Source of the DNA: Cerioporus squamosus
Lineage: Eukaryota; Basidiomycota; Agaricomycetes; Polyporales; Polyporaceae
Length of the DNA: 54,415 nucleotides
Assembly: GCA_022592435.1 (NCBI GenBank)
Contig: JABYQS010000217.1
Location: forward strand, 1 to 54,415
Direction of reading: 5' to 3'
The translations under genes and the position numbers were made by a program. Position 1 is the first letter of the stretch, and each line of letters starts with the position of its first letter. Of this stretch, positions 21,101 to 32,862 are shown in pieces. Under the pieces are notes generated by a model that searched no databases, was not told where the DNA came from, and saw nothing but the letters and a program-made list of their open reading frames with translations.

Positions 21101-22037
21101 GCTACTCGACAGTGGTGCGCCGAATGCCACCGCCTCCGCTCCCGACCACCCTTCCACTCCGCTGTCGATGCCCGCCACACTGTCCACACCTCCAAGGACG
21201 GAGTCTCCTTCTGGGTCGCTCGGGCCTCAGTCTGAGCGTGACCGCATGTTCGCTGCAGTGTCTAAGCTCGAGTCTGCACAAATTGCGGATCTTACCGACC
21301 TGCTCATGTCGCTGCCTAAGCGAGAGCGCGCCATGTGCTTGTTCAACGTCGAGGTTCTCCGTGCGAAGATCGCCGACGCGAAGCTCGTACTCGAGGTCGA
21401 CGATACGGAGGAGCAAACCCCTGCTATATCGACCGTCCCCGTTCCGCAGACGCCTCAGCAGCGCAAGGTGTCGACGTCGTTCGACTCGCCACAGACTCCG
21501 GACTTGTCTTCTCGCGGACCGAGTGCGGCTGCAAGTCCCACCCCTGCTACGCCCAATGCACCTTCAGGAGGTTCGCAGGTGTACACGATCGCTTCGTTGG
21601 CACGCCTGCCGGCATCTGAGATCATCAGACTTGCCAACTCGTCGTCTGCAACAGGCCTCCCTCTCCCTAAGCCTGATCCAATGGTTGTGAAGGCCACGGA
21701 CGAGTTCATTGACAGCTTGCTCGACAAACCTATGAACCAGCAGAAGCAACAGCTTGGTGATAAGTTGTACGTGTGATCCCTCGGTTACCGTCGGTGTCTG
21801 AGCTAATATATGTCGCTGCAGGTGGCGTGTCGTGAAGGCGTTCGGAATTAAGGGCGCGGTAAGTCCTGCATCTGTCGTCTGCCAATGGATAGCAGACGCT
21901 CATGTCACCGATAGCCCAAGATCACAATTGCGCTTCTGGACCAGGATGACCTCCGTCCTCTCGCACACTTGATGAACAGCTACCCCACCGTTTTGAAGGA
22001 GAAGGCCCTCCTCGTTCAAGCCTCGCAAAGCAAGTAA
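18167..22037 (+). CDS. Rrm4-like RNA-binding protein: three RRMs plus C-terminal MLLE modules
   Basis: Starts MSDYGSPPPEPRPQ. RRM1 (LLYISNLPPFVRDEDLAVAL) is split by a 1,046-bp intron (18384-19429). RRM2 begins RLVKQLPPGFTDSQLYDLF (about 19560). RRM3 begins NLFIKNLDTSIDSNGLF and contains SRGFGFVSYQTP (about 20060-20520). Towards the C-terminus are MLLE-like helices: LSPVVRKEVLTGELSRRI (about 20840), LTDLLMSLPKRERAMCLFN (about 21295), and a final clearer one with KITIALLDQDDLRPLAHLM (about 21930). Rrm4 of Ustilago moves mRNAs on endosomes along microtubules and binds Upa1 through MLLE domains. The order RRM-RRM-RRM-MLLE is its signature. Near 21024-21027 the frame slips by one base, or a 74-bp intron is used there. 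A PABP is excluded by the RRM spacing and the extra MLLE copies. Confidence 0.82.
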
Positions 22038-22883
22038 TCAAGGTAGCTGTTGTCTGCTCTATATCCATAGCCTTGTCTCTCGTACGCCCTTTTTCCCACT
22101 CTACTGGCATACCAATTGGGAGCGTCTTCGACGCATGCGCGTTCACGTCCAGCTCTTTGAATATAGCCCTCTGCTCCATATTCCCCCGTCTTCCAGGATA
22201 TATTCCCTTCCCGTCTGTACCGAGGTGCCTCGTATGCCGGAGAAGATCCCCAATTGATTCCCCCATTGCTTCTCGTAATTCTGCATCGCGTTCTCGCCCT
22301 CAATTCTCAATCCCCCACTTGCCCACAGTCCCTCTATTGTCTATGGAATATCTTCCGTCCCGTCCCCGATACATACTACACGTTGCGACCATGTTTGTTT
22401 TGCCTTGTCACATTGATCTCCCCGCTTCACGTACATCTCTCTACGACCTTCATGATGAGCCCCCCGCACCATTGCTTTTTGCCTCTAGTCTTCTGCCGTA
22501 CCTATCATTGTACCCGCGACCCCGAAGAATGAAGAATAACGTGGTCGTCGTAATTCGAGAAGGGGGCCGCGATGGTGGAGGACCCTGAAGGTGCGGTGAC
22601 CTGCTATAGTACTTCGCCTTTCAGGCTACCTGATCCCACGTCCGCCTCGTTGAAACTTGGACAGAATGACCGCCAAGATAGCGGAAGCTACATGGCTTCG
22701 TTACAGGAAGAGCCACCATATTGGTCAAGCGAAGAATCGAGAGTGTTCAGTATCGTATGTAGAGGACCACTAGCCCACGTCCGTCGAGCAGTGACTACGT
22801 AGCATTGGTCGAGTGACCCCAGGTGCACTTCTTGATGATTAGGCCTGGCCTTGTCGAGACTCCAAATGTTCTCCACATACATC
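22038..22883. other. intergenic between convergent genes
   Basis: The Rrm4-like gene (plus) and the first permease (minus) converge here. The stretch is pyrimidine-rich from about 22090 to 22500, as expected for 3' untranslated sequence. No gene or repeat recognised. Confidence 0.5.
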
Positions 22884-25085
22884 TCATGGTGTATAGCGGA
22901 AGTCGGCCGCCTGGTGGGAAAGTGCTGAACTAAGAGATCTCATTCGGAACACTCGTTGAGGTACTTAGGCTCACCTTGTCTGACAATTGTGAAGTATCCA
23001 CCACGGCATCTGGATCCACTTGCCCGTGTTTCCTGTCTCTCCTCCTGTTCTCGAGTCGATATGAGACCTGATTTGAACGTATGAACTTTCAAGGCTTCTC
23101 TGCCAAAAATAGTTTACACTCACTGTGAGCACGAGCGCGACGACCGCCGCAAGAATATCCAATGCGCAGTTCACCGAGAAGCCGGTTCTGAGGGCCCATG
23201 CATCAGATCTATGGACGGCTGGAGAGAGAGGGGAGGAAGGACGTACATGTAGCGTGGCCCTTCGGTTAACGGGTACAGGTGTGACCCGAGGACTGCGCCG
23301 CATTGGCCGATGACCATGTACAGCGGTATCCCTGTGGCTCTCTTCGTCTCGGACCCCAAGTTGTGAGCGACTGCACGCCGAATCAACAGGTGGTTCGTGC
23401 GAAGGCGAGGTAGTGATCGTGCTTACACCATGCGATGATTGCATTGTTCACTGTGTAGGTCCCGCTGGTGATCCAGAACGTGGCGAAGTACCGGACGTGG
23501 TTGTTCGTCACCGTTAGAAGCATCCTGGACGTGAAGGCATGAAGGATGAGCCTATGACACTGACACCTATGCAACAGACTTACACGTAGCCTACGGCTCC
23601 CATTAGAGAACCCGCTGCCACGAACGGACCGCGACTCTGCAGCCTGTCGGTCATGTACGCGGTTATGCCGAGGATGGTAGCCGCAACGGCGTATGGTGGT
23701 ATGGTCAGGAGCTGTGCTATTGCGTTCGCTACGGAACCCAAAAGTGTCAGCACTTAGTGTCTCCTCCACGAGGTCACGGCGAAGGACGTACTGAACCCGA
23801 ACGTGGTGATGATGGTGGGTAGGAAGGCCGATATCGAGCCGAACGCGCAGTTGGAGGCGAAGTATATCACGCCGGCGGCATATATCTGGGAAGAGGCTCA
23901 ACATCTCAGGACGAATGATCGTCCACCTTGAGACACACTTACTCGCCAGTCTTTGAAAGCCATGACAATGTGCCCTGCATGTCCAACAGGGTGTCAGTGG
24001 ATCGAGGACCAAACGAGACTGGGAGGAAGGAGAGGACGGCACCCTTCTGAAGCACTCGGCCCGTGTCAGCCTTGATACCTCGGTTCGTGCGCTCCAGAGC
24101 AATCTTGCGTTCTTCCTCGTCCAAGATGTTCGTTTCCTCCGGACGGTCCGGAAGCAGGACGATAGCGGCGAGACCGAGCAGGATGGACGGGATGCCCTCG
24201 ATGATGAACAGCACTCTCCAGGCGCGATCGCCGTGCGGGCGTGCTGGATACCGAAAGCGAGTAAGCCGCCGAATGCGCCCGCTACGGCGGCGAACCCTCC
24301 GTATGTCGCCAGACGCATCCCGATCTCTTGGCGCGTGTAGAAGAGGGCTGAAGGATGACGGACGCGAGAAGTCAAGAGTGCACCTCATGGTGGTCTCATC
24401 GCGCATTTTGGTCGACGTACACATGTAGAACGGCACACCCGGGCTAAGGGCGGCCTCGAAAACACCCAATGCGATCCGAGCGACTAGGAGACCTGGGAAG
24501 TTGAACGCTGTGGCCTGCGAAGCACGATCAGCATGTGGGCTACAGTTCGGCAGATGAGACAGCTTACCATGAGCGCGGAGCAAAGTCCCCAGGCCACCGC
24601 GGCGCATCCGAACCAGAGGCGTGGCGGGCAGAGCTTGGACAGGATGATGGCGGGTACTGGACATAGAATCTGGGTACGGTCGCATTCTGTCAACTCCGAA
24701 GAAGAGGAACGGACGGGAACCTCACGTAAGGGAAGTAGAAGGCCGAGTTCACCCAGTCGTACAGAACCCCGGTCGGATCCCCGCCCAGGATGTCTTGAGG
24801 CAGTCCTTGCAGGCGAGCGTTGCCTAGGTTAATCCTGTCCAGGTCTGCATATCATGGCCAGGATCAGTCGTATGGATCGGGCCATGAAAACGAGGCAGAC
24901 GTACATGCGAAGAGATACAGCAAGCAGACCAGGGGCATGATGCGCATGTCCAGCTTCCTGACCAGACGTCGCTCACTCGCTCCTGCAAGCGAGGTTGGTT
25001 CCGCATCGGTGCCGGCAGTGACCGGACTCTCGGGAGGTTCGGACTCGACGACGGAGATCCCATGCTTCTCGTCGACTGACATCAC
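22884..25085 (-). CDS. MFS permease, Dal5/Tna1 anion:cation symporter family, copy 1 (one-base frameshift)
   Basis: Starts MSVDEKHGISVVESEPPES. Exon 1 ends in the family signature RLVRKLDMRIMPLVCLLYLFA. Later exons give DLDRINLGNARLQGLPQDIL, ILCPVPAIILSKLCPPRLWFG, FPGLLVARIALGVFEAAL, FYTRQEIGMRLATYGG and RPEETNILDEEERKIALER. The last small exon encodes AADFRYTP and stops at 22884. Family members have 12 membrane helices and import allantoate, nicotinate or related anions with protons. The substrate here is unknown. Compared with its neighbour, one base is missing near 24221-24224, where GIQHARTAI should run into WRVLFIIEG. This is either a sequence error or a disabling mutation. Intron positions match copy 2. 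Confidence 0.85.
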
Positions 25086-25414
25086 TCCGCGGGTACGAGA
25101 GAGCGGGTCGCGCTAGGCAGGGGTTCACTCAGGCTCTTATACAGCATATTGAATCCTGAAGCTGCGACTCGAGGTGGCGATCAGTTGACATCGGCGAGCC
25201 TGTTTCGTGGGGAGCTTACCGTGGAGAGAAGACGACTGTGGGAGCGATGCATTCGGGTCGCAGTGAGTTTCGGTGGCGTGAGTGAAGGATACGAACCTTG
25301 CCCCGCTGGCGCCGAGCCTCGAGGCGGGAGCGGGAGACCGAGAGAACGCTTTGCGGAACTTCGAACGTTTGTGCACATGTACGAATTATTTTCATCGTCA
25401 TCACTGTGCTGGCA
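25086..25414. other. spacer between tandem permeases
   Basis: This 329-bp stretch serves as promoter of copy 1 and 3' region of copy 2. No other feature recognised. Confidence 0.5.
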
Positions 25415-27578
25415 CTACAGAGTGTAGCGAAACCCAGAAGCCTGCAGGCACATCTCATGAGCGAACATATCAAGGACAAGTGGACCGGTGTGCGTACCCG
25501 GTCTGCGAGTTCAGACGTGTCCACAACAGCATCATGCTTCTGCACGCCATACAGCCTGTCCCTCCTCTTGTTCTCCGCACGATACGAAACCTGCAAAACC
25601 ACTTCAGCATCGCCCAGAGCCCCGAGACCCGAGACCCAAGACAAGAACTTCGCGACACCACCATGAGCACGAGCGCGACGAGCGCAGCGAGGAAGTCCAG
25701 CGCGCAATCGATAGCAAACCCCTTGCTGTATGCGCGGATACCACGTCAGATCAGCACACCTCAACAGCGTCCGTCGCTGTATCCGGTCATCACTCACAGG
25801 TATCGCGGTCCCTCCGTCAACGGGTACACGTGCGAGCCGAGGATGGAGCCGCACTGTCCGATCGCCTGGAAGAGCGGCATAGCGGTCGCCCTCTTCGTCT
25901 CGGATCCAAGGTTCTGGGCAACTGCACTGCGGGGTCAGTAGGGGATCTCCGAGAGATAGAGGCGTGGTGCACGTACACCATGCGAGCGTCGTGCAGATCA
26001 TCCCGTACGTCCCGCTCGTGATGCAGAAGGTCGCGAAGTAGCGCACGTGGTTGTTGAACGGCACTGCGAGGAGCAAGCTGCGAAGGCGTAGGTGAGGGAT
26101 TGAGTTGAGGAAGCTTTACTCAGCTGTGGATGGGTTACATACATGTAGCCGGTACCCGCGAGGGCACTGAACGCGATCACGAACTTTCCGCGAGACTGAA
26201 GCTTGTCAGACGCGTACGCGCAGGAGCAGAGGAGAGTCGTAGACACGACGTATGGTGGTATGGTCAGCAACTGCGCCAGAGCGTTCGCTAGAGGGGTGGT
26301 GGTGTGAGCAACCACGCGCTGAGCACTCCGGGAGATGAACGTACTGAAGCCGAAGGTCGTGATGATTGTTGGCAAGAAAGCTGCGATGGACGAGAACGCG
26401 CAATTCGTTGCGAAGTAGATGACGCCGGCCGCATACACCTGGCACGGGATTCAACAAGGTACCGAAAAAACCAAATCAGAACTCACCCTCCAGTCAGAGA
26501 ACGCAGCGACGATGTGACCTATGAAGCACGTCAATGCCGTCATGCGCGCGACGTGGGATCGCGAGCGTACTCTTCCGGAGTACCCTCCCCAAGTCCGGCT
26601 TCCCACTGCGAATCAAGCGATTGAGAGCGATCGCGCGCTCTTCCTCGGTGAACATCGACGTCTCTTCCGGTCTGTTCGGCAGTACGACGAACACAAGGAG
26701 GCCGATGAGGATTGACGGCGCGCCCTCGACGATGAAGAGCAGCTTCCAATTAGGGATAGGAAGCCGAGCTTGCTGAATGGCGAACGCGATAAGGCCGCCG
26801 AATGCTCCTGCCGCAGCAGCGAATCCGTTGTACACCGCGATGCGCAGCCCGATCTCCTCTTTCTTGTAGAACAGCGCTGGGAGGTGGTGTCAGAGGAAGA
26901 TGCGTAGCGCATATGAAGGAGGGATGCTGGATTTCTCACAGAGGTAGATGGGTACTCCTGGGGAGAACGCTGCCTCGAATGCCCCTAGTCCGATGCGCGC
27001 GACGATCAGGCCCGGGAATTAAACGCTGCAGCCTGCAGTTGGTGAGTAACCGGATGCGTGCATAGATTGGGGGCGTACCGTGAGCAGGGAACAGACACCC
27101 CATCCGAGCGCAGCACAACCGAACCAAATCCGCGGAGGACACAGCTTGGCTAGCAAGACTGCTGGCACCGGGCATAGAATCTGCACCGACGGTTGTGAGG
27201 AAGACGAGGTGCAGAGTCAAGTGGACTGACGCACGTAGGAGAAGTAGAACGCGGAGTTGACCCAATCGAAGAGGACGCCTGTCGGGTCGCCGTGCAACAC
27301 GTCCTGGGGAAGACCTTGCAGCCTCGCATTTCCGAGGTTGATTCTGTCCAGGTCTGCGGAGAGGACATACCTTAGCGCTTTAAGAATGGGCGCAGAGAGG
27401 TCGGGGACTCACATGCGAAGAGATACATGATGCAGAGCATGGGCATGATGCGCATGTCCAGCTTCCTCACCAGCCTCCTCTCTTCGGCCGCAGAAGGGCC
27501 ATCTGTGCGAGTACCTTCGCATCGCAGTACAGACTCTACGAGCTCAATCGAGCCCTTCAACTCATCTGTTGAGGACAT
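25415..27578 (-). CDS. MFS permease, Dal5/Tna1 family, copy 2 (one-base frameshift)
   Basis: Tandem paralogue of the preceding gene on the same strand, with the same exon plan down to a 27-base last exon (25415-25441, ASGFRYTL). The start is taken at 27578 (MSSTDELKG) because it aligns with copy 1. An in-frame Met at 27644 would add 22 residues. Signatures are RLVRKLDMRIMPMLCIMYLFA, LFIVEGAPSILIGLLVFVVL, RPEETSMFTEEERAIALNR and, near the end, VSYRAENKRRDRLYG. One base is missing near 27016-27018 in the exon encoding AAFN(F)PGLIVARIGLG. No alternative splice site rescues it, since the other frame meets TAA. The substrate is unknown. Confidence 0.85.
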
Positions 27579-28714
27579 GTCAGCGCGTGGAATATGCGAG
27601 CGATATGGGCGCAGCAGATTCGAAGGAGATGGTACCGTGTCCACAGGGAGTTATATGAGTGCTAGGGACAGTATGGGAAGCCGTCCCGTGCAACGCAGGC
27701 ACTGGCCAATAAAACAGTCTCGAGCCATGGCCAAATTTGGCTTGCGTGGAGAAGTGGATGGCGATGGAGTGTATCTGGTAGAAGGCCCTGGCCGTCCCGC
27801 TGCTGCCGACGAGTGGGAGAAGCTGACCACGGGTTCGAGCCAGAGATGCCTACAGGCTCGGTACGTCTAGTCCTGTGTGCTCCGTCGAAGCGTCATACAG
27901 TCTCCTACACGTAGCAAGCGGGTATAGTCGCGACTGGGCGGATTGGCAAGATCGCGAAATACTCGCTATCACTTGCAGATTTTGCCGCTATAGTCATTTC
28001 ATCGTATCACAGGTTAACTGAAGACCGTGTACCACCTCGGCGTAGTTGACTCTGGGAGACGTAGGGGGCGTGTGGGCACTACATATGCTTCAGATGATCA
28101 TGCATGATGCAGATCGGCGAAAGACTCAAAGAGGTCGAAAGTCGCGACCGACGCGCACGCGACGCGATCGGCGTCACGCGGCGGATTCGGACGATGTCCT
28201 CCTCCTCCCTCCTCCCTCCTCCTCCTCCTCCTGGTGAGTAGGACTAGTCGACGTCCTCCTTCTCATCCTACTCCTTGTCAGCCTTTGTCAGCATGATGCT
28301 TCTACCTCTGTCTTCCAGATGAATTCTCGACTGTGTTGGCAAGTATCACATTGCACCTTCAAGCTTGTCCAGACCGTTGTAACACGTACAGCTACAGTTC
28401 TGGACGGCCAATCCATCTGACCTGTCGAGAAGTCGCCGGAGGAGATCATCGTCTGCGGCGCAGGAGTACCTGCAGAGAACAGATCGCATATGGTCGACTG
28501 CGCTTCCTCTCACGCTGCCAAATATTGAGCGTTGCACGGGCAAAATAGGTAAGTAGCTGTAAGTAGCAGCAACACGTGCTGGCTACTACAATATATGAAG
28601 GAGACCTGCGCAGCTGGAAGCAGACGGTACGTCTTCCCAAGCCACAGATAACTCCCTGCTCCCCTCCCCTCCCTCGTACCCAGCTCGTACCCCAATCTGT
28701 ATTCTGCTATCACC
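27579..28714. other. intergenic with CCT microsatellite
   Basis: The permease and zinc-finger gene 1 are divergently arranged around this 1.1-kb stretch. It contains a CCT/CCTCCT-type simple repeat (about 28196-28236). Short open frames on both strands show no recognisable domain. Confidence 0.5.
28196..28236. repeat. CCT-rich microsatellite
   Basis: Imperfect run of CCT/CCTCCC triplets in the intergenic stretch before zinc-finger gene 1. Confidence 0.8.
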
Positions 28715-29782
28715 ATGGATCATACGTCAGGCTCATTTGTCTCTGCCAACTACCTACCATCCAGCACCGACATTGACGACTACTTCGCGCTTTTCCGCCG
28801 CACGATCGAACTCCTCCCTCCCCATGAAGCAGCAAAGCAGAACGCGATCATCGCATCGATCCAGGAAATACTCGACCAAGCCCTCGCGGCGGAGTACGCT
28901 CAGGACGATGTTCTCTTGCAGCCGTCCCCGTCCTACTTGTCCCCTCCCCTCCCCCCGATGACGCCATCGTCAGCACCCGACTCTCCCGCAGACACGGCGT
29001 ACGAAGCGCTCACGCCCTCCTCCGACGCGACTCTACTTGCCTCACCAACCGCGTGGGGCTCTCCTGGTGAGACAACCTTGGACAAGGGCCTCCAGCTATT
29101 TGACGCGGTGGAGGAGACGTCCAACCACTTCCCGGAGGGCATCTGTGATTGGTACGATTTCGTTCAGATACCTGAATCCCATGATGGCGGTGCTGCGCTG
29201 TACACTGGCACCGACCCGCTCTTGATGGACGAACGCCCTCTCGTCGCCTCTGGCGAGCATGCTGTGCGGAATGGGGAGCAGCAGTATGGAGGTCTCGCTG
29301 CCGCTCCGAATGACTCCTCCCATTCCCAGGATGTCGGCGTGAGCGCGGATACGTCCGCGGTCACGTCTATATCCACCGCTCTTCCCGGCTCGGGCGCGTC
29401 CGCTGTCCCTAAGGTCCAGCAAACCCGTAAGCGTAAGGCGAAGGAGACCTCTGGCCAGGATGAGGGTTCGAGACCCAAGAAGCCTAAGGTTTCGCATGCT
29501 TGTCCCCACTGCTCTCAAGGTGAGCACTCATAGTTTGCTGGCCCCGAGTCGTCTCGGTGTAACGTGCCCTGCGTAGTCTCTACCCGCAAGCACAACCTCC
29601 AGCAGCACATAGACAGCAAGCACTTCAAATTGCGTCCGTTCAAGTGTGACTTCGAGGGATGCAACGATGCGTTCGCGCGCGAGCACGACGCGACGCGACA
29701 CTTCCAATCTGACCACACCGACATCGGCTCTCCCCGGAAGGTCAAGCCCCCGCCCAAGAAGGCTGCGAAGGCGAAGAACTAG
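28715..29782 (+). CDS. C2H2 zinc-finger protein, cluster member 1
   Basis: Two exons (28715-29519 and 29577-29782), 336 residues. The start is MDHTSGSFVSANYL. The first 250 residues are low-complexity (Ser, Pro, Thr, acidic), which suits an activation or disordered region. A basic nuclear-localisation stretch (TRKRKAKE, RPKKPKVSH) precedes two C-terminal fingers. Finger 1 is CPHCSQVSTRKHNLQQH...H, split by a phase-1 intron two residues after CxxC. Finger 2 is C-x4-C (FKCDFEGCNDAF) with REHDATRHFQSDH. The protein ends in a GSPRK-containing basic tail. It is probably a DNA-binding regulator, with targets unknown. It is the closest relative of member 3: both start MDHT and share the 206-base second exon. 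Confidence 0.85.
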
Positions 29783-30590
29783 ACGTCGAACCCCGGTGAG
29801 TCAGCCTGCCCCGTCCGATGCCCCTCTGACCGTCCGACTCAACGCTCATCCCGAATCGATTCAGACGTCCGCACCGCAACTTTCGCGCGCAACAACCGTA
29901 TAGCACTCCTCAAGTCATGCGCCCCTCCGAGTGCCCAGCCGGCGCGTTGGCCACTCACATAGGCGTATGACTTTCGACGAGGGGTGATATACGGGTGGTG
30001 AACGGGTTGGAGAGCACGGCGGGCGCGCGCAGCGTCGTCGGACGGGGGGCGAGTCTTCGGCCGGTCCGAAGGCGCGTCCCCTCGGCGGCGTGTGCGTGTG
30101 TCGGAGGACTGGGGAACGTTGTCAATGGCTTCGTGTTTGGATATGGCGAGCGACGGACGATGTCGTCTTGGGTTATGGATCCGGTTATGATCGCTTCTGT
30201 TGTGGCTATGTGGCTTCGTCGCGCTTTCCGGTTTGGTGTGTGCGCTCTCTATCGCAGGTTTTCGGTTCGTCGCGTTCTGCTCTGTATGTTATCGGATCTC
30301 GTCTCGCCTGGTTTGGTACTTCAATATTCACAAGGATTCCCGAGTAACATGACGGATGCGATGCGGTTGAACCTTGTACAGGTGCGGCAATGGAAGCGTC
30401 CCCCAAGTACGAGACGAGGAATACCGTGGGGTCTTTGCCCAGTGGGTCGCCCTCAGAAGCCTCGTGAAGACTGGACACTGTCACACAGCCCGTCCAACAG
30501 GTAAGCATTGTCCCTGAAGCGGTGTATGCCTGTGCGACATATTGACATGTTGCCCTCGTCTTCTCTGGCGCTAGCATCTGGCCTAAATAT
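29783..30590. other. 3' flank of zinc-finger gene 1, duplicated after gene 3
   Basis: The part near 29910-30000 (CCCCTCCGAGTGCCCAGCCG, then CACATAGGCGTATGACTT) matches the sequence after zinc-finger gene 3 near 34990-35050 with moderate divergence. A 169-codon open frame (29995-30504) has weak coding character. Its last part may be an upstream exon of the next gene. Confidence 0.5.
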
Positions 30591-32167
30591 CTGCGATGCT
30601 CGCTTCTGCCTCCGCCCCTGCTGCATACTCGTCGTCTCCCACCCCATGCCCCCTGGACTACCTATCAAGAACACCTTCGCAGTCTCGACGAGGGGCTGCC
30701 GCTCTGGGATCCATCCCCAAGAGATCATCGAAGGGTCGGTGATCTATCCTGGCGTCTCAGGAACCTTCAGCGTGCTGTTCAATGCTAGGAAGAGCCCCGA
30801 CGACACACAGTGGCAGCCCCATGGCGTCCCTGCTGGCTTCCGGACCTTGGACGAAGAGTTCGGACCACAGGTTATAGACGGACCTCGCGAAGTGTACGGG
30901 CTGCGCGGCTGGAACTGCCGTAGCGCGGAGTGCACGAGGGAGATCTCCGGCGGGTTAGATGTAGGGACGTGAGTACCCCCAAATCTCATCTTGGGGCCAA
31001 GTTTCACATCGTTCTTCGTCCAAGCCCTGCCGGTGCTGGCCCGACAGTATCCGCTGGAGGAGGCTTCAAGCTGACGTGCAGGAAGACGTCTGGTGCAGTG
31101 CTCGCGCTTGCTCACGACACGACGAGGACATATATCGAGTCGTCCACCGATTTCATGTCCTACATGAGTCGCCATCATGCAAGCTGGCTCGAGATGGCGA
31201 ACGCGCCCTTCCCGTCCGGTCTGCGTCTCGGGCTCAACCTGGAAGATCTCTACTTCGTCTCCGGAACCACAAAGGTCCCTCAGTGGTTCGAAGGTGTGTT
31301 CGAAGGGGGAGAAGAGAGCGAGAGGGGAGGACACCTCGAGTGCACAGTGTCGGATGTGTTCAATCTGAACGCCGAGGCTACTGACATTTTGACAGTGCAC
31401 CGGAGTCCGATCCTCAAGAAAGGACCGAGGAACCTACGGGCCGCGGTGGCTGGGTCACAGCTTCCATCGGACCAGTGTATCTTCATACACTACTTCAAGA
31501 TGAAGCGTCGCCTCCTCAGATCGCCCACAGTCCTGAAAGCTGCGGCCGGTCCGCACGAGTTGCCTGAGAGCGACCCCGACAAAGAGTCTCCAGCGCTGCT
31601 GCCGTCGGATCACCATGGCTACGTAGAGATGGAAGTTGACATCGAAGAGGAACCTGGGCGGAGAAAGGTGTGTCGCTATAGGTATAACGCTGAGTGTCAA
31701 CTTCCTGATCCGAAACATCGGTCACGTCGCTACATAGATAGTGGCTCCTGTGGACGACCTGCTGGAGTACATCCTAGACGTACGCACAGACTGCTCTTGT
31801 CGTGCTCGATGCTACAATTGACTCAAATTTGTCCAGCACTCGCAGGCCGATAGCATCGAGCGAGGACCTCAGCACGCTATTCCAGGTATGTGACACATCG
31901 TGATGCGCTGGCACGCTGCTATAGCATTAACGGTTCGTGCCATAGTCGGGCGTTCCGCAGGATATACCAACCACGTTGTCTGGCTTCGATCGAGGTCGTC
32001 TGGTTGTGATTGTAGATGAACATGGAGGTATGTTCCGAGTAAACAATACACTTCGGAAGAGGAAAGTGATTGAACATGCTCGGGTGGCACTGACAGCCGG
32101 TAATATCCACATGCCTCCTATGTCCCTATTCGGGCGCAATGACAGATGGCGTTCGCCTCCATACTGA
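30591..32167 (+). CDS. conserved-looking fungal protein of unknown function, frameshifted
   Basis: Several exons can be followed. The first reads YQEHLRSLDEGLPLWDPSP and then, one base out of frame (CCCC run at 30715-30718), EIIEGSVIYPGVSGTFSVLFNA. The next large exon (about 31080-31665) contains GAVLALAHDTTRTYIES, FMSYMSRHHASWLEMAN and LYFVSGTTKVPQWF. The end contains VDDLLEYIL and FDRGRLVVIVDEHGG and stops at 32167. This order (PLW motif, GAxLxL, xYMxxHxxSW, LYxVxG) is one I associate with agaricomycete proteins of unknown role. No enzyme motif is visible. The start is uncertain. The one-base slip means it is a pseudogene or carries a sequence error. Confidence 0.5.
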
Positions 32168-32399
32168 AGAAGGGATGTCTCAAGTGCGTTTCTGCTTCGC
32201 ACTGTCGAAGTACACCTTCTGAGTACGTTCATCTGGCAGGATGTCGCCAATCTGGTAGACGATATGCATTCGCTTGTGGCGTTGTAGGAAATCGTTGGGG
32301 CGTCGCGCGACAACCTCTCAATTTTTGTCATTCCCTCGTTTCCGGGCATTGCTTCTGGCATGGACGACCTGGGGATCGACAGGCTGGAGCATGGTTTCG

Positions 32400-32862
32400 A
32401 TGGCGATGAGCACAACAATTTCTATGAACTCGTCCGAATCCGCGACGGCAAGGATACGTCCGCTCCCTGTGGGCTCCGCTTCTGATACAGGCGTACCTCC
32501 CACAGGTCAGAGCAAGAACGCTGAATGTCGCGACATCTCCAACCCCGACATCCCAGCGTTGCCACACCAGCAGACGCTCTACGCATGCGAATACTGCTCG
32601 TTTGGTAAGAGCATACCTCTTAGAAATTGCGAGGCTTGACAAGGTCCTCTATGTAGTCAACAACCGCAAACACGATCTGAAACTGCATGTCATGGTTGTA
32701 CATGATCTTAGGTTGCGGGAGCACCTGTGTCCTGAATGCGGGGAGAGCTACGCGCGTAAAGACGACCTCACGCATCATCAGCAACAGTATCACACCAATA
32801 TGGGTTCCCCACGCAGGAACCACTCTGAGGGCAAGAGCGCCACGGCGAGCAAGTCGAGTTAG
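32400..32862 (+). CDS. C2H2 zinc-finger protein, cluster member 2 (short)
   Basis: Two exons (32400-32604 and 32657-32862), 136 residues from the first Met of the frame (MAMSTTISMNSSES). Finger 1 is CEYCSFG|VNNRKHDLKLHVMVVH and finger 2 is CPECGESYARKDDLTHHQQQYH, followed by MGSPRRNHSEGK. The intron is phase 1 at the same place as in members 1 and 3. Its sequence (TTGCGAGGCTTGAC...GGTCCTCT) is still recognisable in the intron of member 3. The second exon is 206 bases, as in both relatives. The long N-terminal region of members 1 and 3 is missing, so this is a shortened copy or has an unrecognised upstream exon. Confidence 0.75.

Noticed and set aside
20824..21690. 288-codon frame running through the Rrm4-like C-terminus
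   Set aside because: After about 21025 it becomes Arg/Ser/Leu-rich noise, while the MLLE-like sequence continues in another frame. Only its first part is real coding.
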